Counted from the first letter of the stretch, positions 8,584 to 17,293 are shown. The stretch is 33,861 nt of DNA from Candidatus Zixiibacteriota bacterium (GCA_026983835.1 JALSTH010000115.1:1-33861), one strand, 5' to 3'. The notes: generated by a model from the letters alone, not told the origin. Made by a program: numbers and translations.

Positions 8584-11322
8584 TTATGAAGTCCAACCCT
8601 TACTGCGGAGATTCGCTTGAGCGGCAGCAAGTCTTGCAATCGGAACCCGATAAGGGGAACAGCTTACATAATCCAATCCTACATCATTACAGAATTCAAT
8701 CGATGCTGGATCTCCGCCGTGTTCTCCACAAATGCCAAGTTTCAATTTCTTTCGGGTTTCCCTTCCTTTTTGAGCCGCTGTTTTTATTAATTGGCCCACG
8801 CCCTTTCTGTCCAAAGAAATGAAAGGATCCTCATCAAGTATCCCATGGGCGAGGTAATATTTAATGAATTTGCCCGCATCATCCCGAGAATATCCAAAAG
8901 TCATCTGGGTTAGGTCGTTGGTGCCGAAGCTGAAGAATTCCGCTTCTTGAGCTATCTCATCGGCTGTCAACGCTCCTCTGGGAACTTCTATCATTGTCCC
9001 GATCATATATTTAAGTTCGACCTTTTTCTTTTTCATCACTTCTTTGGCGACACGGTTTATAATCTCTTTTTGGTTTTTCAGCTCGGCGACGGTTCCGACC
9101 AGAGGGACCATTATTTCAGGTAAAACAGGCTCTCCTGTCTTGGAAACATCGCAGGCCGCCTCGAATATCGCCCTCGCCTGCATCTCGGTTATCTCCGGAT
9201 AAACTATTCCCAAACGGCAACCTCGATGCCCCAACATCGGATTGATTTCACGAAGGTCGTCCACCCTGCGAAGCAACAATTCCTTTTCCTTAATCAAGGC
9301 GGGGTCCCCCTTCTCGGCTTTGAGTTTGATTATCTCCACCCTCAAATCTTCATGGTCAGGGAGGAATTCATGCAAGGGCGGATCGATAGTTCTTATTGTT
9401 ACAGGATAACCGCGCATAACCTCAAACAGCCCCTTAAAATCTTTCTTCTGAAAGGGGAGTAGCTTATCCAGTGCCTCAGTCCTCTTTTGCTCGTCATCCG
9501 ACAATATCATTTCCCGAACTATCGGCAGACGGTTTTCGGCAAAAAACATATGCTCGGTTCGGCATAAACCGATACCCTCCGCCCCAAATTTTATTGCCCT
9601 CTCGGCATCCCTGGGAACATCCGCGTTCGTGCGAATTTTCAGGCGGCGATACTTATCCGCCCAAGACATAAATATGCCAAATTCACCTGATAACTCGGGC
9701 TCAACCGTGGGCACTTCGCCCAGCATTACTTCGCCGTTTGAGCCGTTCAAAGTTATTACATCGCCCTCTTTGATGATATGATCGCCGACAATAAAATTTT
9801 TCTCGGAATAATAGACTTTGATATCTTCGCAACCGGCGATACAAGGTTTTCCCATTCCCCGCGCGACTACCGCTGCATGGCTGGTCATTCCACCGCGGGA
9901 GGTCAGAATACCGTCAGCGGCGTTCATACCGTGAATATCATCCGGGTTGGTCTCGTGGCGGACCAATATTACCCGTTTACCATCCTCCGCATATCGGACA
10001 GCATCGTCTGCGTTAAACACAACCACGCCGGAAGCAGCTCCCGGCGAAGCGGCCAATCCGGTCGCTATAACAGTAGCTCCGGCGTTCGGATCAATATTGC
10101 GATGCAGAAGTTGGTCCAATTGCTCGGGCTTTATCCTGAAAAGCGCCTCCTTCTCGGAGATGAGCCCCTCTTTAACCATATCGACCGCTATTTTAACGGC
10201 AGCGTATGCTGTGCGTTTTCCCGTGCGCGTCTGCAACATATATAGCTTGCCGTCCTGAATAGTAAATTCGAAATCCTGCACATCACGGTAATGCTTTTCC
10301 AATTTGCCGGTGATATTTACCAATTGCTTATAAACAGCGGGCATCTCTTTTTGCAATTCGGCGATATGTTTCGGCGTCCGAACCCCGGCAACAACATCTT
10401 CTCCTTGAGCGTTTATTAGATATTCGCCGTAGAATTCCTTCTCCCCGGTTGAGGGATTGCGCGTGAAACCTACGCCGGTGGCGGAATTACTTCCCATATT
10501 TCCGAACACCATAGTTTGGATATTGACAGCTGTACCCAAATCGGCGGGGATATCGTTTAACTTTCGATAGGTTATCGCCCGCGGATTATTCCAAGACTTA
10601 AATACTGCATCCACGGACATCTCAAGTTGAGTTATCGGGTCTTGGGGGAAGTCCTGTCCCGTTTTACGCTTTATTAGTTTTTTATATCGCTCGATAATTC
10701 GTTTTAAATGTTTTGGCTCTAAGTCGGTATCGTATTTTAGGCGATACCGTTGCTTTTCCACATCCAAAATATCCTCGAACTCATCCTTATCGATGCCCAT
10801 AACAACATTGCCGAACATAGCGATAAAACGGCGGTATGAATCCGATGCGAACCGCTCATTGCCGGTTTTCGCGGCTAACCCCTCGACCGTCTTATCGTTC
10901 AACCCTAAATTCAAAACGGTATCCATCATCCCGGGCATAGAAATTTTGGCTCCCGAACGGACCGACACCAAAAGCGGATCTGATGGATCTCCCAATTTTA
11001 ATCCGACCGTCTTTTCCAATTTACGAAGGTTAACCATAATTTGATCTTTTATCTTTTTCGGGATTTTCATTTTATTTTCATAGAATAGCTTGCAGACTTC
11101 GGTTGTAATAGTAAAGCCTGGAGGTACAGGGATTCCGGCATTGGTCATCTCCGCCAAACCAGCGCCTTTCCCTCCCAATAAATCTTTCATCTCTCCATTG
11201 CCTTCGGCTTTACCCCCTCCGAAGAAATAAACGAACTTCCCCTTTGGAATAACTTTCTTGGTAGTTGTCTTTTTAATCGCCCTTTTCGTTGTTTTCTTTT
11301 TGGAAACCTTTTTCTTGACCAT
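8584..11322 (-). CDS. ppdK: Pyruvate phosphate dikinase with lysine-rich N-terminal extension
   Basis: Interconverts pyruvate, ATP and phosphate with phosphoenolpyruvate, AMP and pyrophosphate; it may serve glycolysis or gluconeogenesis. All family parts are present. The ATP-grasp domain begins at FVYFFGGGKAEG (about residue 31) and includes LLGGKGAGLAEM. The phosphohistidine swivelling domain has TSRGGMTSHAAVVARGMG near 475-492. The C-terminal TIM barrel has GLCRTEHMF, LGHRGCRLG and the catalytic-cysteine motif GICGEHGGDP near 862. Odd point: the first 30 residues (MVKKKVSKKKTTKRAIKKTT...) are a lysine/threonine tail absent from typical dikinases, which explains 912 residues against about 875-880 usually. 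AAAGGGA lies 6 bases before the ATG, so the tail is very likely translated. The gene is convergent with the lysine-rich small gene. Confidence 0.95.
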   Translation of the reverse strand: MVKKKVSKKKTTKRAIKKTTTKKVIPKGKFVYFFGGGKAEGNGEMKDLLGGKGAGLAEMTNAGIPVPPGFTITTEVCKLFYENKMKIPKKIKDQIMVNLRKLEKTVGLKLGDPSDPLLVSVRSGAKISMPGMMDTVLNLGLNDKTVEGLAAKTGNERFASDSYRRFIAMFGNVVMGIDKDEFEDILDVEKQRYRLKYDTDLEPKHLKRIIERYKKLIKRKTGQDFPQDPITQLEMSVDAVFKSWNNPRAITYRKLNDIPADLGTAVNIQTMVFGNMGSNSATGVGFTRNPSTGEKEFYGEYLINAQGEDVVAGVRTPKHIAELQKEMPAVYKQLVNITGKLEKHYRDVQDFEFTIQDGKLYMLQTRTGKRTAYAAVKIAVDMVKEGLISEKEALFRIKPEQLDQLLHRNIDPNAGATVIATGLAASPGAASGVVVFNADDAVRYAEDGKRVILVRHETNPDDIHGMNAADGILTSRGGMTSHAAVVARGMGKPCIAGCEDIKVYYSEKNFIVGDHIIKEGDVITLNGSNGEVMLGEVPTVEPELSGEFGIFMSWADKYRRLKIRTNADVPRDAERAIKFGAEGIGLCRTEHMFFAENRLPIVREMILSDDEQKRTEALDKLLPFQKKDFKGLFEVMRGYPVTIRTIDPPLHEFLPDHEDLRVEIIKLKAEKGDPALIKEKELLLRRVDDLREINPMLGHRGCRLGIVYPEITEMQARAIFEAACDVSKTGEPVLPEIMVPLVGTVAELKNQKEIINRVAKEVMKKKKVELKYMIGTMIEVPRGALTADEIAQEAEFFSFGTNDLTQMTFGYSRDDAGKFIKYYLAHGILDEDPFISLDRKGVGQLIKTAAQKGRETRKKLKLGICGEHGGDPASIEFCNDVGLDYVSCSPYRVPIARLAAAQANLRSKGWTS

Positions 11323-11618
11323 TTTTCCCTTTCTGTATGTAATTCTCTATCATCTTGTCGCTCATAATGTTATGTTGATTCAGCTATTGTCGAATCCTAG
11401 TTTGCTTTCAAAAATTTTACTCCCTAATCGACGAAATTGCAAGCAAAAAATATTTTATGTTTGTAATAGGGAATTAAATATCAAATTTAACTTATAGGTT
11501 AACTATGGCGGTTAGCCCCACAGCTTAAGAGTTACAGCAAAGAGACGATAAAATCAAAGAGGGGGGAAAGCCTTTTAATATGAAAATGCGCTGATACCGA
11601 ACAATAAAAGGGAACACT
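11323..11618. other. Divergent intergenic region, ppdK / deacetylase
   Basis: About 296 bases without a gene. For ppdK (minus strand) a possible promoter is TCGACA, an 18-base spacer and CATTAT, about 45 bases before the ATG. For the plus-strand gene I see no convincing promoter. Between about 11540 and 11590 the sequence is purine-rich with a G-run, without an evident fold. Confidence 0.4.
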
Positions 11619-12557
11619 ATGTCTGTCGAGACGGGCGTTAAATCCCGCCGCCATAAGGAAACTTCAAAATATTCAACATTCACCGGGGATGAGATTGGAG
11701 GTGTAATTAAGAATATCTTTACGGTGGATGTTGAGGATTATTACAATGTCAGCTCCTTTGAAAAAATAATTGCGCCGTCCGAATGGCATAAGCAAAAAAG
11801 CAGGATAGTCCCAAATACAATCGCCCTTTTGAAATTATTGAATGGTTTCCAAACCAAAGCCACTTTCTTTGTGCTTGGATGGATTGCCGAGATGTACCCG
11901 GAAGTAGTGATGATGATTTACCAAAACGGGCATGAGATAGGCTGTCATTCATTTTATCATAGATTGATTTATGATTTAACGCCTGATGAATTTCGCGAGG
12001 ATACGAAAAGAGCGAAATCAGTAATCGAGGATATAATCGGGAAACCTGTTTTAGGATACCGTGCGCCGAGTTTTTCCATAACAAACAAATCGCAATGGGC
12101 GTGGGAGATATTGGCGGAATTAGGATTTAAATATTCATCCAGCATCTATCCCATTAAGCATGACCGCTACGGGTTCAGCGGTATGCCCCGAACGGCGTTT
12201 AGCGTGAATAAGGATTCGGCGGCACCGATAATTGAAGTGCCGATGAGCACTGTAAGGCTGCTGGGAAGAAATTTCCCGGTGGCTGGAGGTGGATATTTAC
12301 GGTTGTTCCCTTATTGGTTTACGAGGAGATCGATAATTTCTCTCCACAGGGAAAATATACCTGCGGTTGTTTATGTTCACCCTTGGGAGTTGGATCCCGA
12401 CCAACCTCGAATTAAATGCTCGTGGAAGAAAAAATGGAGACACTACACAAACATAAGAACCACCGAACGAAAACTAAAAAGTCTTCTATCGGAATTCGAG
12501 TTCCAAAGTATGCACGATTATCTGTCCGTTATCAGGAAGAATAGTCTCGGCAGTTAA
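11619..12557 (+). CDS. XrtA-type polysaccharide deacetylase
   Basis: A 312-residue NodB-fold (carbohydrate esterase 4) protein that probably removes N-acetyl groups from a surface polysaccharide. Sequence features: FTVDVEDYYNVSSF (residues about 33-46), with the catalytic Asp and metal Asp; KATFFVLGWIAE; HEIGCHSFYHRLIYDLTP near 107, with the H-x3-H metal motif; GYRAPSFSI near 147; and a C-terminal part with VYVHPWELDPDQPR. The DVEDYY opening and the late HPWE motif are typical of the subgroup associated with exosortase XrtA/PEP-CTERM loci (with a DUF3473-type tail). No exosortase is present here. The ATG follows GGGAA. The first 30 residues are polar, without a signal peptide, so it is expected in the cytoplasm. 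The 3' end overlaps the convergent neighbour by 26 bases. Confidence 0.85.
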   Translation: MSVETGVKSRRHKETSKYSTFTGDEIGGVIKNIFTVDVEDYYNVSSFEKIIAPSEWHKQKSRIVPNTIALLKLLNGFQTKATFFVLGWIAEMYPEVVMMIYQNGHEIGCHSFYHRLIYDLTPDEFREDTKRAKSVIEDIIGKPVLGYRAPSFSITNKSQWAWEILAELGFKYSSSIYPIKHDRYGFSGMPRTAFSVNKDSAAPIIEVPMSTVRLLGRNFPVAGGGYLRLFPYWFTRRSIISLHRENIPAVVYVHPWELDPDQPRIKCSWKKKWRHYTNIRTTERKLKSLLSEFEFQSMHDYLSVIRKNSLGS

Positions 12558-13830
12558 GGACATCGGCAGGAAACTCCAAAGAGTTCATCGGGATGGAAAC
12601 GCTCTTGAACCCACTCTCGTCTTTATCGTTGATTATCAGATTCTCAACCTTCCTCCCGCCTATTCGAATAACTGCTTTACGCGGTTCGGAGCAATAAAAT
12701 GTCAGTCCTTGATAAAACGGTTCTATATTTATGGGACCGCCGACTCCTTCGATATCGATGATTGTCGCACCGCTGTCGTCCCTATTAACCGACCATTTAA
12801 GATATTTATGGGTGTAATTATATCGTAATACCCTCGAGGTGGTGGTAATCCAAAGTTTTCCGTCGGCATTGCGCTTTTTCAATGCCTTAAAAAGCGATAT
12901 TAACTCCTCATCGAATAAACCTCTTGAACCGCGTTTGGGAGGCTGTCCGAAGTGTGTATAGATAATCATATAGCCGGCTGTTTTTTCCAATCGGTTTAAC
13001 ACCTTATCCGATAACTGTATCTTTAATACTCCACGCCCGGGAGGGGTGTAAATATAGGCATATTTATAACAATATCGCGTGAAATCCATAATATGTCTGC
13101 CATCGCGCAAAACTACGAGCCTTGATAGTTCATTTCCGAAAACCTTTCTTTTACGGTGATTCATCCTCAAAGCGGTTTTGGCGATATTTTTCAAAAGATG
13201 CCCGCTTCGGAAGAGATGATAATCATAATCATCGAAACGCAACTTCCTGTCCTGACCTACTACCGCGCTTAATTCCCCCGACCAATAAAAACGGACGCCT
13301 AATTCATCGATGGTCAAATCGGTATGATAAGCTTCGCTTTTAGGATTATCCCCCTCAGCTCTAATCAACTGTAAAAAGATATTTTGGATATTGAAATTGT
13401 CCCCATGATTGATATAGGTATCAAAATAAACTCCATTTTTCAGAGCTTCTTCAACCGCCCTTTCAGCTAATTTGCGGTTGAAATAAATCGGATTAGAAGG
13501 ATTTTCCCAACGGGAGAAGTCGCCATAGGAATGAAGACAATCGAGATAACCAGCTTTAGCCATTTCAAGCAGTAATCCCGAATATGGGAACCGCTTATCG
13601 CTCACCCCCCGAAAATAGCTCACCTGATTTGGAAGCAGAGAATAAAACCAAAATGTATCCCCTATCTCCAAACCGACCCCTCGCCCCATCAGTGTATCCA
13701 TCTCCGTATTCAGAAATTTCCGAACCTCACAAAAATCCTCCCAGCTCATATTATCCAAATCGTTCGCCACACTCAGAGCAGCTTTATATGGATATGGGAA
13801 TTTCCTTAATTTTGGTTCCATCTTCATCAT
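12532..13830 (-). CDS. Unfamiliar protein, perhaps of the polysaccharide deacetylase superfamily
   Basis: A 432-residue protein without signal peptide or membrane segment. I do not recognise a named family. Near the start, KAALSVANDLDNMSWEDF sits where deacetylases of the NodB type have their aspartate pair. LHSYGDFSRW (about 105) and INHGDNFNIQN (about 148) resemble the His-containing metal motifs of that superfamily. YMIIYTHFGQPPKRG (about 290) and a C-terminal beta-rich part with PINIEPFYQGLTFYC follow. A deacetylase/glycosidase-type TIM-barrel role on polysaccharide is therefore an inference. It is transcribed alone from the promoter at 13856-13884 and overlaps the XrtA-type deacetylase gene at the 3' ends, which hints at a shared pathway. 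The ribosome site is weak; ATGs at the first, second and fourth codons could all serve. Confidence 0.75.
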   Translation of the reverse strand: MMKMEPKLRKFPYPYKAALSVANDLDNMSWEDFCEVRKFLNTEMDTLMGRGVGLEIGDTFWFYSLLPNQVSYFRGVSDKRFPYSGLLLEMAKAGYLDCLHSYGDFSRWENPSNPIYFNRKLAERAVEEALKNGVYFDTYINHGDNFNIQNIFLQLIRAEGDNPKSEAYHTDLTIDELGVRFYWSGELSAVVGQDRKLRFDDYDYHLFRSGHLLKNIAKTALRMNHRKRKVFGNELSRLVVLRDGRHIMDFTRYCYKYAYIYTPPGRGVLKIQLSDKVLNRLEKTAGYMIIYTHFGQPPKRGSRGLFDEELISLFKALKKRNADGKLWITTTSRVLRYNYTHKYLKWSVNRDDSGATIIDIEGVGGPINIEPFYQGLTFYCSEPRKAVIRIGGRKVENLIINDKDESGFKSVSIPMNSLEFPADVLNCRDYSS

Positions 13831-13855
13831 TCTATTTACACACCCTTAAAGGGGA

Positions 13856-13884
13856 ATAATACCTATTGATAACCCTTTTGGCAA
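13856..13884 (-). promoter_or_regulatory. Promoter of the deacetylase-like gene
   Basis: On the minus strand TTGCCA (13884-13879), a 17-base spacer and TATTAT (13861-13856), ending 25 bases before the ATG at 13830. Confidence 0.6.
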
Positions 13885-13908
13885 ATGTTCATTATTGGGG
13901 ATATGGGA

Positions 13909-13938
13909 ATATAAAAGGGCGAACATAGGTTCGCCCTT
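13909..13938 (-). terminator. Terminator of the lipoprotein gene
   Basis: On the minus strand a perfect 10-bp stem, AAGGGCGAAC with GTTCGCCCTT (13929-13938 and 13915-13924), a 4-base loop, then TTTTATATT. It lies 57 bases after the lipoprotein stop and separates that gene from the next minus-strand gene. Confidence 0.8.
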
Positions 13939-13994
13939 GAGAATGACTATCTTTCCATTGTAGGGAATGGATTGCAATGCCGATTTAAGATAGA

Positions 13995-14765
13995 TTATCC
14001 TTCGTAATATTCATCCCACTCCCAATAGTATTGGCCGTTGGTTGCGTAAATATGAATATGATCTGCGTAAAATGTCAGATTAATAGTCCAGGTACCTTCC
14101 CCATCAGGGAAAGTTGCGGTCATAGTTGAATTCGCCGTGCCGGATACAGGATGTCCCAATTCTATGGGTATCTTGATAGCATTGAAAGTCTCCGTAAAAT
14201 CAAAACTCCCAATTGTGTCCGCAAATGCAATTGAGTATCCACCATCTCCATCGGTTTGAAGCGTGTCGGAAGAGAGAACAGTGAAAATCATATCTTCAAA
14301 GAAGTTGAGGTCATAGGCGTATAGGGAATCCGTGGAAATCATAGTAGTATAAAGTTTGACTTCCATCTTATCGGTAGTAGAGTCCGGGTTTTCCTGAAAT
14401 GTACCGTTGGCGCTATAACGGACACTGTCGGCATAGGTATAACTATATGGATCCGAATTCATATCCTGATAAGAATACCACCAACCAGTCTCGGCATCAT
14501 AACCATAATATGTCGTATCCGTAGCGTTCGTCGGGCTCGGTGGGGGATTGAATCCGCCCAAGTAATCGGAGCCCTCGGCCATATCGCCGGAAACGGAAGC
14601 AACAAGTTCATCTATTTGGGCTTTTGCCGCTACATAATTCGGATCGTTGGGGTCTCCCTGCGAAACCGATGAAGATGGATTTTTATTGCTGCTACATCCG
14701 AAAATCAAAAAAACCGACAGTAATCCGACCATAGTTAACAAAATGATTTTGGGTAGGGACTTCAT
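13995..14765 (-). CDS. Putative lipoprotein of unknown function
   Basis: A 256-residue protein with a type II (lipoprotein) signal: MKSLPKIILL, a hydrophobic core and lipobox LIFGC, with the modified cysteine near residue 24. A Ser/Asn-rich tether (SSNKNPSSSVSQGDPNDP) follows. The mature part is acidic and rich in Thr, Tyr, Asp and Ser, with alternating strands (VKLYTTMISTDSLYAY, TATFPDGEGTWTINLTFYA), suggesting an all-beta fold. It ends with many aromatics (YYWEWDEYYEG). No family is recognised. AAGGAG lies 6 bases before the ATG. It is monocistronic, with two tandem promoters and its own terminator, so it is probably abundant or regulated. Location is the inner face of the outer membrane or the cell surface. 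Confidence 0.85.
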   Translation of the reverse strand: MKSLPKIILLTMVGLLSVFLIFGCSSNKNPSSSVSQGDPNDPNYVAAKAQIDELVASVSGDMAEGSDYLGGFNPPPSPTNATDTTYYGYDAETGWWYSYQDMNSDPYSYTYADSVRYSANGTFQENPDSTTDKMEVKLYTTMISTDSLYAYDLNFFEDMIFTVLSSDTLQTDGDGGYSIAFADTIGSFDFTETFNAIKIPIELGHPVSGTANSTMTATFPDGEGTWTINLTFYADHIHIYATNGQYYWEWDEYYEG

Positions 14766-14835
14766 TTCTTCTCCTTTTTGTTGAAAATGTTATCTTGTTA
14801 ATTACTTAAACGAAAAAGAATTCTTAGGCTAACCC

Positions 14836-14863
14836 ATTAAATTGTGAAAATCCAAAATGTCAA
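14836..14863 (-). promoter_or_regulatory. Proximal promoter of the lipoprotein gene
   Basis: On the minus strand perfect TTGACA (14863-14858), 16-base spacer, TTTAAT (14841-14836). The leader to the ATG at 14765 would be about 64 bases. Confidence 0.6.
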
Positions 14864-14869
14864 GGAATT

Positions 14870-14898
14870 TCTTAAAAAGAAATCTTAAAAAGTGTCAA
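14870..14898 (-). promoter_or_regulatory. Distal promoter of the lipoprotein gene
   Basis: On the minus strand perfect TTGACA (14898-14893), 17-base spacer, TTAAGA (14875-14870). The spacer and -10 contain the two copies of the CTTTTTAAGA direct repeat, which could be an operator. Confidence 0.45.
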
Positions 14899-15096
14899 AT
14901 TTGTGCATCCTTATTCATATTAAATTATCGATAAAACTTTGGAATAAATTAGGGAAATATTTTCTTCGGGAGCGGTGTGCTAATATCAAGAGATAAAAAA
15001 GATTGCGGAAATATGGAACATTACCCTGTATTGATATTGTTTTAGTTTATGGAATGGTTTTTGCGGTTTTAACTACAAAATACAAAGGAGGAAATT

Positions 15097-16092
15097 ATGG
15101 GCGGTTTCAGGATAAAAACTCTAATCATCTCCGCGCTTTTTTTAATACTCCTATTTGCTAATACTAACGCCTCCGAAAGTGATATCTTAATCGTTTCAGA
15201 AGATGGATCATCCGCGGCGGATTCATTTGCGGCTATATTCAATCAATTCGATATACAGGCGACGGTTATTGAAGAATTGTCTTTGCATATTGCGGAAATC
15301 GACACGGTAAAAACAATTTTCTATATCCGAAACGACAGGGAAATTCCCGCTGATGATTTCCAAATCCTCTCCAATTTCTTGGATAACGGGGGGAACCTAT
15401 ACCTCGAAAAATCCGAGATATTTTTTGAATTTATGCATAATCAATGGTTTTTCGATAGATATATGCGAATCGATTGGACTACCTGCGAATCTTATCCTTT
15501 CACCTCCTTTCACGGAGTTTCGGGAACATTTTTTACCGGATTGGATTTCGGGTTTGCCGCCACACACTATTCCTCCAATATGACTCCCTCGCCTTACGAT
15601 GCGAATATGATAACCGTCCTCGAAGATAATTCCGCAATGTGCGGTTGTGTTGCCGCTGCCTCAGATGTTCCCGATTACAGGATTATCCTTACGGGATTCG
15701 ATTTGGAGAATACCGATAATTATGAATACCCCAATAACCGCTTGGATTTATTCCGAAAGATATTCTCGTATTTCGGCATTGGATTATCATCTGTGGATGA
15801 AACCGACGGCAATACTTTACCGAATGATTCGGCTCTTCTATCCAATTATCCGAACCCGTTTAATTCCTCGACAATTATTCGTTTACAATCGAAATCCCCA
15901 AATGGGGACGATTTAATTGATATTTACAACTTGAGAGGGGAATTGGTCAGACGATTGAAGCTTGATAAAACCAATGAAACCGTATGGGACAGTAAAGATA
16001 GTCGAGGCGACCGATTACCCAGCGGTATTTATTTTGCAAGGCTTTTAATGGATAATTCCAATTTGACACTGAAATTAAGCTTGATTAAATAA
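15097..16092 (+). CDS. Secreted T9SS-sorted protein with amidotransferase-like domain
   Basis: A 331-residue exported protein. Residues 1-26 are a signal peptide (cleavage after NAS). Residues about 28-230 resemble the class I glutamine-amidotransferase-like (flavodoxin-like) fold used in secreted FCB proteins: DILIVSEDG at the first strand, FQILSNFLDNGGNLYLE for the strand with a glycine-rich turn, and RIILTGFDLEN near the end. No convincing catalytic Cys-His pair is seen, so it is likely a binding module. From residue 250, LLSNYPNPFNSSTIIRL begins the C-terminal sorting module, with IYNLRGELVRRL, LPSGIYFARL and the ending LSLIK. AGGAGG lies 6 bases before the ATG. It is convergent with thiL (16-base gap). 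The same kind of domain is found in the subtilase at the window's end. Confidence 0.85.
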   Translation: MGGFRIKTLIISALFLILLFANTNASESDILIVSEDGSSAADSFAAIFNQFDIQATVIEELSLHIAEIDTVKTIFYIRNDREIPADDFQILSNFLDNGGNLYLEKSEIFFEFMHNQWFFDRYMRIDWTTCESYPFTSFHGVSGTFFTGLDFGFAATHYSSNMTPSPYDANMITVLEDNSAMCGCVAAASDVPDYRIILTGFDLENTDNYEYPNNRLDLFRKIFSYFGIGLSSVDETDGNTLPNDSALLSNYPNPFNSSTIIRLQSKSPNGDDLIDIYNLRGELVRRLKLDKTNETVWDSKDSRGDRLPSGIYFARLLMDNSNLTLKLSLIK

Positions 16093-16108
16093 GTAAAAGG
16101 ATAAGCCG

Positions 16109-17110
16109 TTAAAAATGTGTGAAAGAGTTGGGGTGCAATATCTTTTCTTCCTGTCTATCCTTGATATAAACACCCTCCCCCTTCTCGATAAAACCGATAA
16201 CCGTAATTGGAGTTTTTAGCTTATAATTCTTTAGCTTATGATAATTCCTCTTTGGAAAGCTGAAAAGCAAAGCATAGTCTTCCCCTCCCTTTACAACAAA
16301 CTCCCACGCCTCCAATCGATTATCAGCACAAAACTTTTTCAAACCTTTACCGATGGGGATCTTATTCTTTTCTATGATAATTTTTACCTTTGATTGTTCC
16401 GCAATATGATTCAGCTCCGAGGACAAACCATCGGGGATATCTATCATCGAATTTAATTTCAAAAGTTTAGCCAACCGAGAAGCTTCTTCTATCAGGGGCT
16501 TCGGCTTTAAATGGGAGCGGACAAACTTCCTCCGATAAATGGGATTATTGGAGTGTATCTTGCCCTTTTTCAGTTCAGCCTGCAGGAGCATCATCCCGGC
16601 TTTCGATTCGCCTATCACCCCGGCTACCGCTATCAAATCGCCATCCCTTGCGCCATTGCGCATTATCGGTTTGGAAAGCGATTCGCCTATTACGGCAGTA
16701 TTTATAAAAATGCTATCAGTCGATTTCGATATATCCCCCCCGATTATCGGGCAACGGTATTCCGAGGCACATCTCCGCATACCCTTTGCAAATTCGAGGA
16801 TAAAAACCAATTCCAAATCGGGCGGAACCGCAAGGGAAACTACCGCTCCTTTGGGATCGCCAGCCATGGCTGCAATATCCGAAAGCGAAACGGCGAGGGA
16901 TTTATATCCCAAATGGGCGGGAGGAGTATATCGTCGATCGAAATGAATATTTTCAATCAGAGCATCAATGGTAAACAATAAATACCGCCTTCCCGATTTA
17001 ATCACCGCACAATCATCCCCGATACTTCGATAAATCCCCTTATCAAATTTAAATATTTCGGCTAACCGGTTTATCAGTCCGAATTCGCCAATATCCCTTA
17101 TTTTACTCAT
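16109..17110 (-). CDS. thiL: Thiamine-monophosphate kinase
   Basis: ThiL phosphorylates thiamine monophosphate to the cofactor thiamine diphosphate, using ATP, in the cytoplasm. The 333 residues show the family motifs in order: EFGLINRL near residue 9; IGDDCAVI near 30; the Mg/ATP-binding TIDALIENIHFDRRYTPP; GYKSLAVSLSDIAAMAGDPKGA; GGDISKS near 120; and GGEDYALLFSFP near 275. Length is normal (320-340). It stands alone, without other thiamine genes nearby. A minus-strand promoter lies just upstream. Confidence 0.93.
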   Translation of the reverse strand: MSKIRDIGEFGLINRLAEIFKFDKGIYRSIGDDCAVIKSGRRYLLFTIDALIENIHFDRRYTPPAHLGYKSLAVSLSDIAAMAGDPKGAVVSLAVPPDLELVFILEFAKGMRRCASEYRCPIIGGDISKSTDSIFINTAVIGESLSKPIMRNGARDGDLIAVAGVIGESKAGMMLLQAELKKGKIHSNNPIYRRKFVRSHLKPKPLIEEASRLAKLLKLNSMIDIPDGLSSELNHIAEQSKVKIIIEKNKIPIGKGLKKFCADNRLEAWEFVVKGGEDYALLFSFPKRNYHKLKNYKLKTPITVIGFIEKGEGVYIKDRQEEKILHPNSFTHF

Positions 17111-17130
17111 ATAAGTAATTTATCCTGCCG

Positions 17131-17159
17131 ATTATAATAAAGCAAACCGATTTTGAAAA
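17131..17159 (-). promoter_or_regulatory. Promoter of thiL
   Basis: On the minus strand TTTTCA (17159-17154), 17-base spacer and perfect TATAAT (17136-17131), about 20 bases before the ATG at 17110. Confidence 0.55.
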
Positions 17160-17176
17160 GAAGGGGAGCGATACAT

Positions 17177-17204
17177 TTGATATTGGATTTAAGCGGGTTA
17201 TATC
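17177..17204 (+). promoter_or_regulatory. Possible promoter of the polysaccharide genes
   Basis: TTGATA (17177-17182), 16-base spacer, TATATC (17199-17204), leaving a leader of about 80 bases before the flippase ATG. A moderate match only. Confidence 0.4.
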
Positions 17205-17293
17205 CGGGGATATTATCCGTAGTAATAAGGTAGTGATTAGATACAACGATAATTGATTATTCGCAAAAAAGCAGATATTGAAAATATTCCAAT

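Larger units (their letters stand above)
14766..15096. other. Divergent regulatory region, lipoprotein / secreted protein
   Basis: 331 bases without a gene. It holds the tandem minus-strand promoters described separately, overlapping a 10-base direct repeat CTTTTTAAGA (two copies 13 bases apart on the minus strand) and a 7-bp inverted repeat ATTTCTT-AAA-AAGAAAT. On the plus strand a poor candidate promoter is TTGCGG, 18 bases, TGTATT just before 15035. Confidence 0.5.
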
